Source: Methylobacterium tardum (GTDB taxonomy: Bacteria; Pseudomonadota; Alphaproteobacteria; Rhizobiales; Beijerinckiaceae). Taken from it: a DNA stretch of 64,000 nucleotides. A program made the position numbers and the translations under genes. The notes under the pieces are model-generated. The model ran no database searches. It was not told the DNA's origin and worked only from the letters and a program-made list of their open reading frames with translations. The stretch covers positions 62,001 through 126,000 of the forward strand of contig NZ_CP097484.1 in NCBI RefSeq assembly GCF_023546765.1, written 5' to 3'. Shown one piece after another: positions 1-9,803 of the stretch (within the stretch, counting starts at the first letter, position 1; every line of letters begins with the position of its first letter).

Positions 1-1
1 G

Positions 2-1302
2 CTGGGACCGGATTTCACCGCTAACGCCCTGCCGGCATCGCTCGCCCGTGAGGGCTTCGCGGTGACCGGGCATGTCGGGCTGCCGACCTATCACCGCGCT
101 GCGGCGACCCACATCCACCTCGCGGTCAACGGCCGCCCGGTGCGCGACCGTCTGCTGCTCGGGGCGGTACGCGGCGCCTACGCGGACACGCTGGCCTCCG
201 ACCGGCACCCGGTGCTCGGCTTGAGCATCGCGTGCGATCCGGAGCTCGCCGACGTCAACGTCCATCCGGCCAAGACGGAGGTGCGGTTCCGCGAGCCGGC
301 CTCGTGCGCGCCCTTGTGGTGAGCGCGATCCACGACGCGCTGCGCCGCGGCGGCGCCCGGTCGGCCACGACGGGCGCGGCCCGGACCCTCGACGCCCTGC
401 GCCCGGCCGGGCCGCCGCTCGCGATCCATAGCGGGATCGCCGCGCCGAGCCTGTTTCAGCCCGCGCGACCGGGTCCGTTTCCGGCCCATGCGCCCTCGGT
501 GGCGGCGCCTCCCGGTTACGGCCGGTCGGAGGCTTGGCGGCCCGCAACGGCGGCGCGCGCGCCGGATCCGGCTTTTGCCCTTTCGGACGAGCGCGGTTTC
601 GCCGAGGCGGCCCAGGCTCCGTTCGCGCGCCCGGAGATCGAGGCCCCGCCCCATGCGGATGTCCGGTCCGTTGCCGAGGCCGCGGAAGCCATCGACCACC
701 CGCTCGGCGCGGCGCGGGCCCAGATCCACGAGACCTACATCCTCGCCCAGACCCGCGACGGCCTCGTGATCGTCGATCAGCACGCCGCGCACGAGCGGCT
801 CGTCTACGAACGGATGAAGGCCGAGCGGGCGCGTGGCGGCATCGCCCGGCAGGGCTTGCTGATTCCCGACGTGGTGGAGATGAGCCCGGAGGAAGCCGAG
901 CGGCTGGTCGCCGCGGCGCCGGATCTGGACCGCCTCGGTCTCGCGATCGAGCCCTTCGGCCCCGGCGCCGTGCTGGTGCGCGAGGTGCCCGCGGCGCTGA
1001 TCGGCGCCTCGGTACGGGACCTCGTCACCGACATCCTCGACGCCCTCGATGCCAGCGGAGACGAGGAAGGCGGCGCTCCGGCCACAGAGGGCGGTCCGCT
1101 CGGGCGGCGCCTCGACGCCGTCCTGTCGCGGATGAGCTGCCACGGCTCGATCCGTGCCGGGCGGCGCCTGCGCCCGGAGGAGATGAATGCCCTGCTCCGC
1201 GAGATGGAGGCGACGCCCAATTCCGGTCAGTGCAATCACGGGCGTCCGACATCTATCGAGCTGAAACTGTCCGACATCGAGCGGCTGTTCGGCAGACGCT
1301 GA
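2..1302 (+). CDS. mutL: DNA mismatch repair protein MutL, 3' part, with one frameshift
   Basis: The gene runs in from the left edge, so the GHKL ATPase start is missing. What is present is the end of the N-terminal domain (motif [12 protein letters not shown]), a Pro/Ala-rich linker, and the C-terminal dimerisation/endonuclease domain. That domain has the metal-binding motif [12 protein letters not shown] near 774-809, a SCHGSIRAG motif, and a CNHGRP motif near the C-terminus. MutL couples MutS mismatch recognition to strand incision; the DQHA motif indicates the nicking type found where MutH is absent. The reading frame shifts near 293-298: one G appears to be missing in the codons for REPGLV. 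Correcting it joins two perfectly MutL-like segments, so I treat it as one gene. Family identity is certain; whether the break is real is not. Confidence 0.93.
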
Positions 1303-1465
1303 CCACCGCCGCGGACGGCTTGGGCGCCGAACAGCCGCGGCACTTCGTTTCGCCTTGCGGTTGCCTGACCGGGTCCCGATCGTGGAGAGAACGGGCGAGA
1401 GCGGGTGCGCCCAGCCCGACGGGCGCCTCCCGACCGCGCACGGGCATCTGCCGGAGGCCGCGACC

Positions 1466-2671
1466 ATGGACTTCACCATCTCGCCCCGCGTCGAGGCGTA
1501 CCGCGCCCGGATCGCCGACTTCGTGGATGCCCACGTTGTGCCGCTCGAATCCGTGCCGGCAGCCTATGACGGGCACGGCAACATCAGCCTCGCCGAGCTG
1601 GCCCGGCTGCGCGGCCTCGCCCGAGATCAGGGATTGTGGTGCCTTCAGCTGAAGCCCGAGACCGGGGGCGCCGGGCTCGACAAGGTCGGCATGGCGGTCT
1701 GCTACGAGGCGATGAACCGCTCGATCTTCGGGCCGGTCGTGTTCAACTCGGCCGCGCCGGACGACGGCAACATGATGGTGCTGGAGAAGGTCGCAACCCC
1801 GGCCCAGAAGGAGCGCTGGCTCGCGCCGATCGTGGACGGACGGGTCCGCTCGGCCTTCGCGATGACCGAGCCGCATCCTGGCGGCGGCTCCGATCCCGGC
1901 ATGATCCAGACCCGGGCCGAACGCCGGGGCGACACCTACGTGGTCACCGGCCGAAAATGGTACATCACCGGCGCCGAGGAAGCCGACCACTTCATCCTGA
2001 TGGCCCGCACTTCCGACGACGCGCGGAAAGGTCTGACCGCCTTCCTGTTCCACAAGGACCAGCCCGGTTGGCGGATCCTGCGCCGCATCCCGATCATGGG
2101 ACCGGAGGAGCATGGCGGCCATTGCGAGCTGCTGTTCGAGGGGCTGGAGATCCCGGCCGAGAATGTCCTGATGAACGAGGGCGACGGCCTGAAGCTCACG
2201 CAGATCCGCCTCGGCCCGGCACGGATGACCCACTGCATGCGCTGGCTCGGCCTGTCGAAGCGCTGCGTCGAGATCGCCCGGGCCTACGCGGCCGAGCGCC
2301 ACGGCTTCGGCATCCGCCTGGCCGACCGGGAGAGCATCCAGCTGATGCTGGGCGACCTCGCCATGCGGATCGAGATCGGCCGCCTGCTGGTCATGAAGGC
2401 CGCCTGGGCGCTCGACCAGGGCAGCTTCGCCCGCAAGGAAGTCTCGATGGCCAAGGTCCACGTGGCCAACCTGCTGCACGCGGCCGCCGACGTGGCGATC
2501 CAGATCAACGGCGCCCGGGGCTATTCCACCGACACGCCGCTCGAATGGATCTACCGCTACGCCCGGCAGGCGCGGCTGGTGGACGGGGCCGACGAGGTCC
2601 ACAAGATGGTGCTCAACCGGAACCTGGAAACTGAGGGCGACGCCTTCTGGTCGTGGCCGGTGGGCGCGTGA
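1466..2671 (+). CDS. acyl-CoA dehydrogenase family protein (ACAD10/11- or LvaC-like)
   Basis: A 401-residue flavoprotein of the acyl-CoA dehydrogenase fold: N-terminal helical domain, central beta domain (MTEPHPGGGSDP and the KWYITGA stretch that contacts FAD and substrate), and C-terminal helical domain with GARGYSTDTPLEWIYR and DGADEVHK. The LGPARMTHCMRW stretch is typical of the branch containing ACAD10/11 and LvaC. The start is the ATG at 1466, preceded by GGAGG; an upstream in-frame ATG at 1355 would add 37 residues unlike the family. The next gene begins 8 bases after the stop, so it leads an operon with thiolase, SDR, kinase and DUF6285-like genes. In the Lva pathway the equivalent enzyme acts on the 4-phosphoacyl-CoA made by the kinase. 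That specific role is inferred from context; the family call is firm. Confidence 0.9.
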   Translation: MDFTISPRVEAYRARIADFVDAHVVPLESVPAAYDGHGNISLAELARLRGLARDQGLWCLQLKPETGGAGLDKVGMAVCYEAMNRSIFGPVVFNSAAPDDGNMMVLEKVATPAQKERWLAPIVDGRVRSAFAMTEPHPGGGSDPGMIQTRAERRGDTYVVTGRKWYITGAEEADHFILMARTSDDARKGLTAFLFHKDQPGWRILRRIPIMGPEEHGGHCELLFEGLEIPAENVLMNEGDGLKLTQIRLGPARMTHCMRWLGLSKRCVEIARAYAAERHGFGIRLADRESIQLMLGDLAMRIEIGRLLVMKAAWALDQGSFARKEVSMAKVHVANLLHAAADVAIQINGARGYSTDTPLEWIYRYARQARLVDGADEVHKMVLNRNLETEGDAFWSWPVGA

Positions 2672-2678
2672 GCGAGAG

Positions 2679-3865
2679 ATGACGAGCATGACCGACGTCG
2701 TGATCACAGGCGCGGTGCGGACCGCGATCGGCACCTTCGGCGGTGCGCTGGCCGCGATTCCGCCCTCGGAGCTCGCGGCCCAATGCATCGCGGAGGCGCT
2801 GCGCCGGTCCGGCACAGCGCCGGACACGGTCGGCCACGTGGTCCTCGGCAACGTGATCCCGACCGAGCCGCGGGACGCCTACATCGCCCGCGTCGCCGCG
2901 ATGGAGGGCGGCATCCCCAAGGAAGTGCCGGCCATGACGGTCAACCGGCTCTGCGGCAGCGGCCTCCAAGCGATCGTCTCGGCGGCGCAGTCCATCCTGC
3001 TCGGCGATGCCGACACGGCGGTGGCCGGGGGCGCCGAGAGCATGAGTCGTTCGCCGCATCTCCTGAAGAACGGGCGCACAGGGCAGCGCATGGGCGACGC
3101 GGTGCTGGTCGATTACATGCTCGGCGCGCTGAGCGACCCGTTCGGAAACGGCCATATGGGCGTGACCGCCGAGAACATCGCGGAGCGCTACGGCATCCCC
3201 CGCGAGACGCAAGATGCCTTCGCCGCCGAGAGCCGGCTCGTGCGGCTCAGGCGATCCAGGAGGGTCGATTCCGCGAGCAGATCCTGCCCGTCGAGATCCA
3301 GCGCAAGCGCGAGACGGTGGCGTTTGACACCGACGAGCACCCGAAATCGACCAGCGCCGAGGACCTCGCCAAGCTGCGCCCCGCCTTCTCAAAGACCGGC
3401 AGCGTCACGGCCGGCAACGCCTCGGGCCTCAACGACGGCGCCGCCGCGCTCGTGCTGTCGAGCGCGGCCCGCGCGGAGCGCGACGGCCGCACGCCGCTCG
3501 CGCGCATCGTCGGCTACGCCCATGCGGGCGTGGATCCGTCCGAGATGGGCATGGGCCCGGTCCCGGCCGTACGGCGCCTGCTGGATCGCACGGGCCTCCG
3601 CGCGGCGGATTTCGACGTCATCGAGTCGAACGAGGCCTTCGCGTCCCAGGCCTGCGCGGTGTCGCGCGAACTGGACCTCGATCCCGCCAGGGTGAATCCC
3701 AACGGCGGCGCCATCGCGCTGGGCCATCCGATCGGCGCCACCGGCGCGATCATCACCGTGAAGGCGCTCTACGAGCTGGCCCGCAGCGGCGGGCGCTACG
3801 GGCTGGTGACCATGTGCATCGGCGGCGGTCAGGGGATCGCCCTGGCGGTCGAGCGGCTGCACTGA
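2679..3865 (+). CDS. acetyl-CoA C-acetyltransferase (thiolase), with one frameshift
   Basis: Thiolase of about 395 residues once one base is restored. The acyl-accepting cysteine is Cys92 in NRLCGSG. The C-terminal half carries NEAFA, the GHPIGATG histidine and the CIGGGQG cysteine, so all catalytic residues are present. The enzyme would cleave a 3-ketoacyl-CoA to acetyl-CoA plus a shortened acyl-CoA, or run in reverse. The frame changes near 3229-3240, within the conserved [10 protein letters not shown] region; both halves are otherwise intact. An alternative start ATG lies at 2688. It sits second in the catabolic operon and its stop is one base before the SDR start, which fits a final cleavage step for the cluster's substrate. 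Confidence 0.9.
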
Positions 3866-3866
3866 G

Positions 3867-4634
3867 ATGGCAAACCCCTTCGATCTCGCCGGCCGGCACG
3901 TCCTGGTGACCGGGGCGTCGAGCGGCCTCGGCCGCCACTTCGCCGGGACGCTGGCGCGGGCCGGGGCGCACCTGACCCTCTGCGGGCGACGGGCCGACGC
4001 CCTGGCCGAGACCGTCGCCCGCGTCGAAGGGGAGGGCGGCCGTGCCCACGCGGTGGTGATGGACGTGACCGACGCGGCGAGTGTCGAGCAGGCGCTGGAT
4101 GCCGCGGAGGCGCGGTTCGGCCCCGTCCGGGTGCTCGTCAACAATGCCGGCATCACCGCGACGAAGCCCGCCCTCGACCTCGCCGAGGCCGATTGGGACG
4201 CGGTGCTCGACACGAACCTGAAGGGCGTCTGGCTGGTCGCCCAGGCGACCGGACGGCGCATGGTCCGCGACGGCACGGGCGGCAGCATCGTCAACATCGC
4301 GTCGATCCTAGGTTTGCGGGTCACCGGCGGCCTCGCACCCTACGCGGCCTCGAAGGCCGGAGTGGTGCAGCTCACCAAGAGCCTCGCGCTCGAGTGGGCG
4401 CGCCACGGCATCCGGGTGAACGCCCTGGCGCCTGGCTACATCAAGACTGAGCTGAACGACGCCTTCTTCGAATCCGATGCCGGCAAGGCGCTGATCAAGC
4501 GCGTGCCGCAGCGCCGGCTCGGTGAGGCGGCCGAACTCGACGGCCCGCTGCTGCTGCTCGCCTCCGATGCCGGCGCCTACATGACCGGAAGCGTCGTCGC
4601 GGTGGACGGCGGTCACCTCGTTTCGGGCCTGTAG
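3867..4634 (+). CDS. SDR family NAD(P)-dependent oxidoreductase (LvaD-like position)
   Basis: Classical short-chain dehydrogenase of 255 residues. It has the Rossmann motif TGASSGLG near residue 16, NNAG near 95, a catalytic Ser in NIASILG, YAASK as the Tyr/Lys pair, and the PGYIKTEL and VDGGH segments. It is translationally coupled to the thiolase gene and three bases separate its stop from the kinase start. In the levulinate cluster the equivalent SDR reduces the 4-keto acyl-CoA to 4-hydroxyacyl-CoA; a 3-hydroxyacyl-CoA dehydrogenase role feeding the adjacent thiolase is equally possible. The sequence alone does not fix the substrate. Confidence 0.9.
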   Translation: MANPFDLAGRHVLVTGASSGLGRHFAGTLARAGAHLTLCGRRADALAETVARVEGEGGRAHAVVMDVTDAASVEQALDAAEARFGPVRVLVNNAGITATKPALDLAEADWDAVLDTNLKGVWLVAQATGRRMVRDGTGGSIVNIASILGLRVTGGLAPYAASKAGVVQLTKSLALEWARHGIRVNALAPGYIKTELNDAFFESDAGKALIKRVPQRRLGEAAELDGPLLLLASDAGAYMTGSVVAVDGGHLVSGL

Positions 4635-4637
4635 CGG

Positions 4638-5651
4638 ATGGACGCGACACGCCTGCGCGACTGGATGGCCAGCCATCTCGGCTGCCCGGACCTCGTCGTT
4701 GAGGAGATCCGCCCGCTCGGCGGCGGCTCGATCCAGGAGAACAGGCTGGTGCGCTGCCGCCTCGGCGATGGCGTCCGTAACTACGTGCTGCGCATGGATG
4801 CCGCCGCCACCATCGCGTCGAGCCGATCGCGCGCGGAGGAGTTCCGTATCCTGGAGGCCGTCTGGCGCGCCGGCGTGCGCGTGCCGGAGCCGGTCGGGTT
4901 CTGCACGGACCCGGCCGTGGTCGGCGCGCCGTTCGCGCTTATGGGCCTGGTGGAGGGGGTCGGCCTGGGTCCGCGCATCGCGAAGGATCTGAGCCTCGGC
5001 GGTGACCGCGGGCGCCTCGCGGAAGATCTCGGACGAGAACTCGCCAAGATCCACGACACGCTGGATGCGCGCGAGCCGCTGCCGCCCGCACTGGCCTTCC
5101 TCGGGGCGCCGGAGGCGGACCCGGCTCGCGCCGAGATCGCACGGCTGCGCGCGAGCCTCGACGGGATCGATGTGCGGCGGCCGGCGATCGAATGGGGCCT
5201 GCGCTGGGGCGAGCTGCGCGCGCCCGATTGCCCGGAGCCGACTCTGGTCCATCGGGATTTCCGCACCGGCAACTACATGGTCGACGGGTCGGGCCTGACC
5301 GCCGTGCTCGACTGGGAATTCGCCGGCTGGGGCGATCCCGCGCAAGATCTCGGCTGGTTCTGTGCCGCCTGCTGGCGGTTCGGCAGACCGGACTTGGAGG
5401 CCGGCGGGATCGGGTCCCGCGCCGCCTTCTACCGCGGCTACACCGCCGCGAGCGGTCGTCGGATCGATCCGGACCGCGTCGCGTACTGGGAGGTGCTGGC
5501 CCATCTGCGCTGGGCGGTTATCGCCCTGGAGCAGGGTGCCCGCCACGTCTCCGGCCGCGAGTTCTCCCTCGAACTGGCGCTGACCGGCCGGATGGTCCCC
5601 GACCTGGAGCGGGCCATTCTGCAGGCGACCGCCCCCGAAGCCTGGAGCTGA
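4638..5651 (+). CDS. APH-family phosphotransferase (LvaA/ACAD10-kinase-like)
   Basis: A 337-residue aminoglycoside-phosphotransferase/choline-kinase fold protein. Visible motifs are the N-lobe LGGGSIQENRL nucleotide loop, the lysine-site-like strand VLRMDAA, the Brenner motif HRDFRTGN near residue 207, and the metal-binding DWEFAGWGDP. It is not an antibiotic-resistance gene by context: it sits between an SDR and a DUF6285-like gene inside an acyl-CoA operon, exactly as LvaA does. LvaA with LvaB, and the kinase domains of ACAD10/11, phosphorylate the 4-hydroxyl of 4-hydroxyacyl-CoAs. That assignment is inferred from family plus gene order. The stop is two bases from the next start. Confidence 0.87.
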   Translation: MDATRLRDWMASHLGCPDLVVEEIRPLGGGSIQENRLVRCRLGDGVRNYVLRMDAAATIASSRSRAEEFRILEAVWRAGVRVPEPVGFCTDPAVVGAPFALMGLVEGVGLGPRIAKDLSLGGDRGRLAEDLGRELAKIHDTLDAREPLPPALAFLGAPEADPARAEIARLRASLDGIDVRRPAIEWGLRWGELRAPDCPEPTLVHRDFRTGNYMVDGSGLTAVLDWEFAGWGDPAQDLGWFCAACWRFGRPDLEAGGIGSRAAFYRGYTAASGRRIDPDRVAYWEVLAHLRWAVIALEQGARHVSGREFSLELALTGRMVPDLERAILQATAPEAWS

Positions 5652-5653
5652 GC

Positions 5654-5977
5654 ATGCAGGACGAGCCTTCCGGCGCTGCCCTCCTCGACGCAGCCCGCCG
5701 GTCACTGATCGAGGAGGTAATCCCCGGCCTGACCGGTCGGCCGCGCTACGTCGCGCTGATGGTCGCCAACGCGATCGGGATCGCCGCGCGCGAGATCGCC
5801 GAGACCGATGCCTTGCAGGCGGCGTCCGAGCGCGTGCTGGCCGGCGCGCCGGTCGAGGCGCTGGTCCAGGCGATCCGCGCAGGCACGCGCGACGCCGATC
5901 CCGATCTGCACGCCGCGCTCACGGAGGCCGCGGAGGCCGCCGCGCAGGTTTGGAAGCCTGGGGTCGCCAAAGGCTGA
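5654..5977 (+). CDS. small DUF6285-like protein (LvaB-like kinase partner)
   Basis: A 107-residue, alpha-helical, soluble protein with no signal peptide; conserved-looking stretches are LIEEVIPGL, RYVALMVANAI and the acidic C-terminal helix. I recall this size and pattern as DUF6285 proteins that accompany APH-type kinases. In the levulinate pathway LvaB is a protein of about this size needed for LvaA activity. The ATG at 5654 lies two bases after the kinase stop, implying coupled translation and a complex. It has no catalytic motif I recognise. It is the last + strand gene of the operon; the acyl-CoA synthetase gene converges on it. Confidence 0.78.
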   Translation: MQDEPSGAALLDAARRSLIEEVIPGLTGRPRYVALMVANAIGIAAREIAETDALQAASERVLAGAPVEALVQAIRAGTRDADPDLHAALTEAAEAAAQVWKPGVAKG

Positions 5978-6061
5978 GCGGGCGGGCAGCGGCTGATCTG
6001 AGTGTCCCAACTGAGCCGCACCTCAGGATAAGGTCAGTGGTGGACCTCCCGTTTCAGCGGC

Positions 6062-7715
6062 TCACAGTGCCCGCGCCTGCTCACGCAGCACGAACTTCTG
6101 GATCTTGCCGGTCGAGGTCTTCGGCAGCACGCCGAACACGACCGTCTTCGGCACCTTGAATCGCGCCATGCGCTCGCGACAGAAAGCGATCACCTCCTGG
6201 TCGGACGGTGCGTCGCCGCCCGGTTTCACTTCGAGGAACGCACAAGGGCTCTCGCCCCAGGTCGGGTCCGGCCGCGCCACGACGGCCGCCAGCATCACCG
6301 ACGGATGGCGCATCAGCACCTCCTCCACCTCCAGGCTCGAGATGTTCTCGCCGCCCGAGATGATGATGTCCTTGGCCCGATCCTTGATCTCGACGGAGCC
6401 GTCCGGATGCCAGACGGCGAGGTCGCCCGTCCGGTACCAGCCGCCGGCCAGCGCCCGTCCGGTGGCGTCGGGATTGCCAAGATAGCCCTTCATCACGGTG
6501 TTGCCGCGCAGGCAGATCTCGCCGACCGTCGTGCCGTCCTGCGAGACGGGCCGGCCGGTCGCCACGTCGATGACCGAAACGCCCTCGAGAGTTGCGAGCG
6601 GCACGCCCTGACGCGCCATGCGGGCGTAACGGTCGGCGTCCGTCAGAGCGGTCCAATCGGGCTGCGCGAGGCAGACCGTGGCCGGCCCGTAGCTCTCGGT
6701 CGCGCCGTAGAGATGCGTCACCTGGAAGCCGAGTTCTTCCATCGTGCGGATGATCGTCCGAGGAGGGGGCCGCGCCGCCGACCGCGCACCGCACCCGTTG
6801 CGGGAAGGCCAGGCGATCGTTCTCCGGCGCGTGCGCGATCATCGAGAGCACGATCGGGGCGCCGCAGAGATGCGTCACGCCGTGCTCGGCGATGAGACGG
6901 AAGATCGCCGCCGGCTCGACCTTGCGCAGGCAGACCTGGGTGGCGCAGGCGGCGACGCTCGCCCAGGGATACGACCAGCCGCTGCAATGAAACATCGGCA
7001 AGGTCCAGAGATACACGCTCTCCGTCGTCAGGCCGAAGGTGACGGCATTGCCGAGGGCTTGAAGATAGGCGCCGCGGTGACTGTAGACCGCCCCCTTCGG
7101 GTCGCCGGTCGTGCCGGACGTGTACAGGAGGCAGAGCGACTGCCATTCGTCTTCCGGGCCGGTCCAGGCGTAGTCGGCGTTGCCTGAAGCCAGCAGAGCT
7201 TCGTACGGGATCGCCCCGGCGATGCCGGTCTCGCCGATCGTCACAACGAGAATGGGCTCGGCCCGATCCGCCAGTGCCCGTGCCGCGAGCGCTCCGTACT
7301 CGGCCTCGGCGATCACCACCCGGGCGCCGCCATGTGACAGGGAGAAGGCGATCGTCGCCGGATCGAGGCGGGTGTTGAGCGGGTTCAGCACGGCGCCGAG
7401 CATAGGCACGGCAAAATGGGCCTCGATCATCTCGGGCACGTTCGGCGCGAGGATCGCCACGGTGTCGAGCCGTCCGATTCCGAGACGCGCGAGGCCGGAG
7501 GCGAGGCGGCGGCTTCGCGTGTAAAGGTCCGCGTAGGTGAGGCGCCGGCTGCCGTCGATGACGGCGATCTTGGCTCCCGATGCGGCGGCGGCGCGCGCCA
7601 GAAGGCTCACGGGGGTCAGCGGCACGTAATTGGCGGGCGTCCGGTCCAGCCCTGTCTCGAAGGGATGACGGCCGGCCACTCTTGGCCGGAGGGACGGCGG
7701 GCAGGTCTCCGGCAT
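6062..7715 (-). CDS. acyl-CoA synthetase, AMP-binding family (LvaE-like), with one frameshift
   Basis: About 550 residues of the ANL superfamily. It has the P-loop-like LLYTSGTTGDPKG, YGATESYGP, GWYRTGDLAVWHPDG, DRAKDIIISGGENIS, and the C-terminal catalytic lysine in PKTSTGKIQ. The enzyme activates a carboxylic acid to its CoA thioester through an acyl-adenylate. The frame breaks near 6760-6775, just after GGAAP, with one base too many or two too few; before and after it the protein is complete. It is convergent to the dehydrogenase/kinase operon and supplies the acid-activation step such a pathway needs. Similar medium- and short-chain acyl-CoA ligases cannot be told apart by eye. Confidence 0.88.
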
Positions 7716-7967
7716 CGTTCTGCCTTCTGGTCGGGCGGTGGGCGTGGCGTTCGCTCCCGGGATGAAATGATTTCGCGGCAGAGCCCGCTGTCAATCGTGA
7801 ACGCCGCCCTGGTCGGGGCCCGGATCCGTTTCTGTCACAAGGTACGGTTGACGACGGGACGCCGCTGGCGGATGCCGTTGGTGCGGGCGGCCGGCGTCTC
7901 GCGAGCAACGGGAGACGACAGTGGGGAACGACAACCTGCCGGCGGTCTCCGGCCGGCCGGGCGCGCG

Positions 7968-8459
7968 ATGGCGGAGAGCGGCGTCGCGCGGGCGCGCGAG
8001 ACCTACGAGCGCTTCGCGGAGGCCGGCGAGATGGCGCTCAACGCGTTCGAGGCCTCGATGGCCCAGAGTTTCGAGGGCTGGCGCTCGGTGATGGGGTCCA
8101 GCCGCGAGACCACACACCAGCTCACCGACAGCAACGTCGCCGGCGCCCGCAAGATGCGCGAGCAATGGGACGCGGCCGGCGCGCGGCTCTACAACGCCTT
8201 CGAGGATAACGCCGTCCATGCCATGGCGGCGATGCGCGAGATCGGTCACCGGATGCTGGTGGCCACGGACACGAACGTTCGTGCCACGCTGGATTTCGCC
8301 GAGCGCGTCGCCAAGGCGGCCGACGCCCGGGAAGTCGCTGCGCTAAACGTCACCTTCCTGCAGGAACAGTCGCGCCGTCTGACTGAGCAGATGGTCGATC
8401 TTCACCAGACGACCAGCCGTCTCGCCCGCGAGGCGGCGGCCCGTACCGAAACACCGTGA
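7968..8459 (+). CDS. phasin family protein
   Basis: A 163-residue helical protein with the amphipathic pattern of phasins (RARETYERFAEAGEMALNAF, NAFEDNAVHAM, FLQEQSRRLTEQ). Phasins coat polyhydroxyalkanoate granules. The start is uncertain. The ATG at 7968 has no good ribosome site, whereas a GTG at 7921 follows GGGAGAC but is in another frame. One missing base near 7960 would fuse the two and give a more usual phasin N-terminus, so this may be another indel. The stop overlaps the start of the hydrolase gene by four bases (GTGA). Confidence 0.75.
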   Translation: MAESGVARARETYERFAEAGEMALNAFEASMAQSFEGWRSVMGSSRETTHQLTDSNVAGARKMREQWDAAGARLYNAFEDNAVHAMAAMREIGHRMLVATDTNVRATLDFAERVAKAADAREVAALNVTFLQEQSRRLTEQMVDLHQTTSRLAREAAARTETP

Positions 8460-9400
8460 CCATGCTCTCGGGGGGGCAGGTCGCGGCGGGTCCGGCCGCA
8501 ACGATGCCGCGTCTGGACGATCTCAGCCGTGCCGACGTGCCGTTCCGGACCGGGCAGTTCTGGGCCTACGCGCCGCACGACTTCCACCGGATCGCCTATG
8601 TCGAATGGGGGGATCCGGACAGCCCGCACGTGGTCATCTGCGTCCACGGCCTGAGCCGGCAGGGCCGCGACTTCGATCCTCTGGGCTACCGGCTGGCCAA
8701 GATGGGCTACCGGGTCGTCTGCCCGGACCTGCCCGGGCGCGGCCTCAGCGGGTGGCTGAAGGATCCAGAACATTACGCCCTGCCGCAATACGCCGGCGAC
8801 ATGGCGGCGCTGATCGCCCATCTCCGCGTTTCCGGGAAGATCGATTGGGTCGGGACCTCGCTGGGCGGTCTGACCGGCATGGTTCTGGCCGCGGCGGCCA
8901 ACACGCCGATCCGCCGCATGGTGATCAACGACATCGGCCCGTTCCTGCCCTGGGCGCCGATCCGCCACATCGGCTCGCGCCTGCGCGACGCGCCGCGGCT
9001 GCACCACAACCTCGCCTCGGGCGAATCGCGTCTGCGCACCGTGCTGGCCGCGTTCGGATCGCTGACCGACGAGCAGTGGCGCCACATCGCCAAGCACAGC
9101 TTCTTCCGCGAACCGCATGGCGGATGGCGCCCGCATTACGATCCCGGCATCGGCGACGCGTTCCGGCCCGGGCGGGTCTACAGCGTCAGCATGTGGCGCG
9201 ATTGGGACGCGATCACCTGTCCCGTCCTGCTGCTGCGCGGCGCGCAATCGGACCTGCTCCTGGCTTCGACGGCCGACGAGATGACGCGGCGGGGCCCGCC
9301 GACGGAGCGGATCGAGATCCCCGATTGCGGCCACGCGCCCGCATTGCTGGATGACGATCAACTCAAGATCGTGACCGACTGGCTCGGTCCTGCCGCGTGA
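8456..9400 (+). CDS. alpha/beta hydrolase
   Basis: A 314-residue alpha/beta hydrolase. The oxyanion region is ICVHGLSRQGRD near residue 60, the nucleophile elbow is GTSLGG near 135, and the C-terminal histidine lies in DCGHAPALL. There is no signal peptide, so it is cytoplasmic. The GTG start at 8456 overlaps the phasin stop; an ATG two codons later is the alternative. Coupling to a phasin suggests work on polyester granules or their monomers, but I would not call it a PHA depolymerase from this evidence: no lipase-box variant or lid specific to depolymerases is recognisable. Confidence 0.85.
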   Translation: MTMLSGGQVAAGPAATMPRLDDLSRADVPFRTGQFWAYAPHDFHRIAYVEWGDPDSPHVVICVHGLSRQGRDFDPLGYRLAKMGYRVVCPDLPGRGLSGWLKDPEHYALPQYAGDMAALIAHLRVSGKIDWVGTSLGGLTGMVLAAAANTPIRRMVINDIGPFLPWAPIRHIGSRLRDAPRLHHNLASGESRLRTVLAAFGSLTDEQWRHIAKHSFFREPHGGWRPHYDPGIGDAFRPGRVYSVSMWRDWDAITCPVLLLRGAQSDLLLASTADEMTRRGPPTERIEIPDCGHAPALLDDDQLKIVTDWLGPAA

Positions 9401-9803
9401 GAGCGGCGCCGATCGCGGCCTGCCCGAGGATTCGTCTGGCTGCTCGAGAGAACGTCGCGGACGACGGCAATCGATCCGTCAACCAAAACCCAGATGCCGC
9501 AAAATTTCACCGTCGTGATCAAATGTTCGATAGTCAATTTCCGCATCTTTTTGCTCGTTTTCATGGGCGTAAATCGAGGATCTCATAGGCCAGACGGGCC
9601 GTCACGTCATGCGCGGCTCGGATATGCTGGTGACCTCAGATTTCACGAGCGTGACCATTCGTTGCGTGCGCGGCGGGACTGTGGCATCAACGGCTGTCAG
9701 GCCGGGATCTCCGCCGCGCGATGAAGCACCTGAGGGTTGTTGTCGGCGGCATTGGTCCAGCCGACCATGCCTTCCAACTGACACGACGTTCGGACTACCT
9801 CAC
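9401..9803. other. 403-base intergenic region with an AT-rich core
   Basis: No convincing gene is seen. Bases about 9480-9600 are clearly richer in A and T than the flanking coding DNA and run up to the XRE regulator gene, so the segment is best read as its upstream control region. I found no clean inverted repeat or sigma-70 promoter pair that I would defend. Confidence 0.5.

Noticed and set aside
4638..5651. Aminoglycoside resistance gene
   Set aside because: The kinase fold is shared, but the gene sits inside an acyl-CoA catabolic operon next to a DUF6285-like gene, and no resistance or mobile elements are near.
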